DNA from: Deinococcus frigens DSM 12807
GTDB lineage: Bacteria; Deinococcota; Deinococci; Deinococcales; Deinococcaceae
Direction of reading: 5' to 3'
Length of the DNA stretch: 63,468 nucleotides
Assembly: GCF_000701425.1 (NCBI RefSeq)
Contig: NZ_JNIW01000020.1
Location: forward strand, 1 to 63,468
The position numbers and the translations under genes were made by a program. This document shows positions 63,202-63,468 of this stretch, piece by piece. The notes beneath the pieces are model-generated. The model worked only from the letters and a program-made list of their open reading frames with translations. It was not told the DNA's origin and did no database searches. Positions within the stretch are counted from its first letter, which is position 1, and each line of letters starts with the position of its first letter.

Positions 63202-63468
63202 GTGACAACCGAAAATGCTACCGGGGACGCACCCCGACTCTACCAAGCCGTCTTCTCCCATATCCAGAGTGGATTGTGGAACGACATCCGCAACGCTCAC
63301 ACGCTGGCCTGGATGGTCACGGGCCTGCTGCTCTCCCAGCGCAGTTCCATTCCCGCGTGGCTCCCTTACATCCACTCCCGTGCCACGTTCGCGCAAAGCA
63401 GTGAACGCCGAGTTCGCCGGTGGCTGGAGAATCCAGCTATAGACCCCACCAGCATTTATGGTCCGCTC
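63202..63468 (+). CDS. IS4-family transposase, N-terminal part (cut by window edge)
   Basis: The frame is open from GTG 63202 to the window end (89 residues). Typical pieces are [34 protein letters not shown] and [15 protein letters not shown], an N-terminal region I associate with IS4-type transposases common in Deinococcus. GC content returns to the window average. Its terminal repeat could not be fixed. It abuts the AT-rich island and may have helped move it. Confidence 0.7.
   Translation, partial: MTTENATGDAPRLYQAVFSHIQSGLWNDIRNAHTLAWMVTGLLLSQRSSIPAWLPYIHSRATFAQSSERRVRRWLENPAIDPTSIYGPL

Overview
The window looks like chromosomal DNA of a Deinococcus-type bacterium. The base composition is very GC-rich, genes are packed with ATGA, GTGA or TTGA stop/start overlaps, and TTG and GTG starts are common. 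Several genes have a -10 box only 6-7 nt before the start codon, the leaderless arrangement common in Deinococcus. A FemABX-type peptidoglycan branching enzyme and many sensor proteins also fit. No rRNA, tRNA or CRISPR array was found, and the species cannot be named from the sequence alone.

Layout. 1-188: end of an insertion sequence (IS). 310-6715 (minus): a branched-chain-amino-acid-type (Liv) ABC importer with a bicupin protein and a Crp/Fnr regulator. 7128-13883: amino-acid catabolism, with two sarcosine/methyltryptophan-oxidase-like flavoenzymes, a polar amino acid importer, an M20/RocB-like peptidase and a divergent LysR regulator. 13962-14543: an MNT nucleotidyltransferase antitoxin whose HEPN toxin partner is broken. 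14540-25400: a signalling block (GAF kinase split by a frameshift, CheB/CheR fusion, PAS kinase, CheB, GGDEF-EAL). 25969-33937: housekeeping genes (parvulin, FemX, Lon N-domain protein, rpsP-khpA-rimM-trmD, GntR, transketolase). 34033-34236: a probable membrane-peptide/antisense-RNA locus. 34307-43859: transport, stress and sugar genes, including a fused ABC transporter, EamA, SRPBCC, a GH31 alpha-glucosidase and an acetyltransferase. 44063-50392: Rieske protein and a cytochrome c maturation operon (ccmC-D-E-F-G-H and a CcmI-cytochrome c fusion). 50601-59783: lipoprotein, YetF-like protein, mltG, PfkB kinase, bioY-birA, a Fur regulator and a large DUF2339 membrane protein.

59897-63134 is the most unusual part. 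It holds a LuxR-type regulator ending in a ten-C tract, a secreted protein with two thioredoxin-like CxxC domains, and then an AT-rich island. The island carries two duplicated secreted proteins with the same six-cysteine pattern. Each is followed by a small membrane protein in an immunity-like position. An IS4-type transposase abuts the island at the right edge. I read this as a possible secreted cysteine-rich effector/immunity system that I do not recognise as a described family; this is inference.

Two short non-autonomous transposable elements (MITEs) are well supported by terminal inverted repeats and target duplications. Each lies exactly at the stop codon of a gene. The ends of one match the end of the IS at the left edge.
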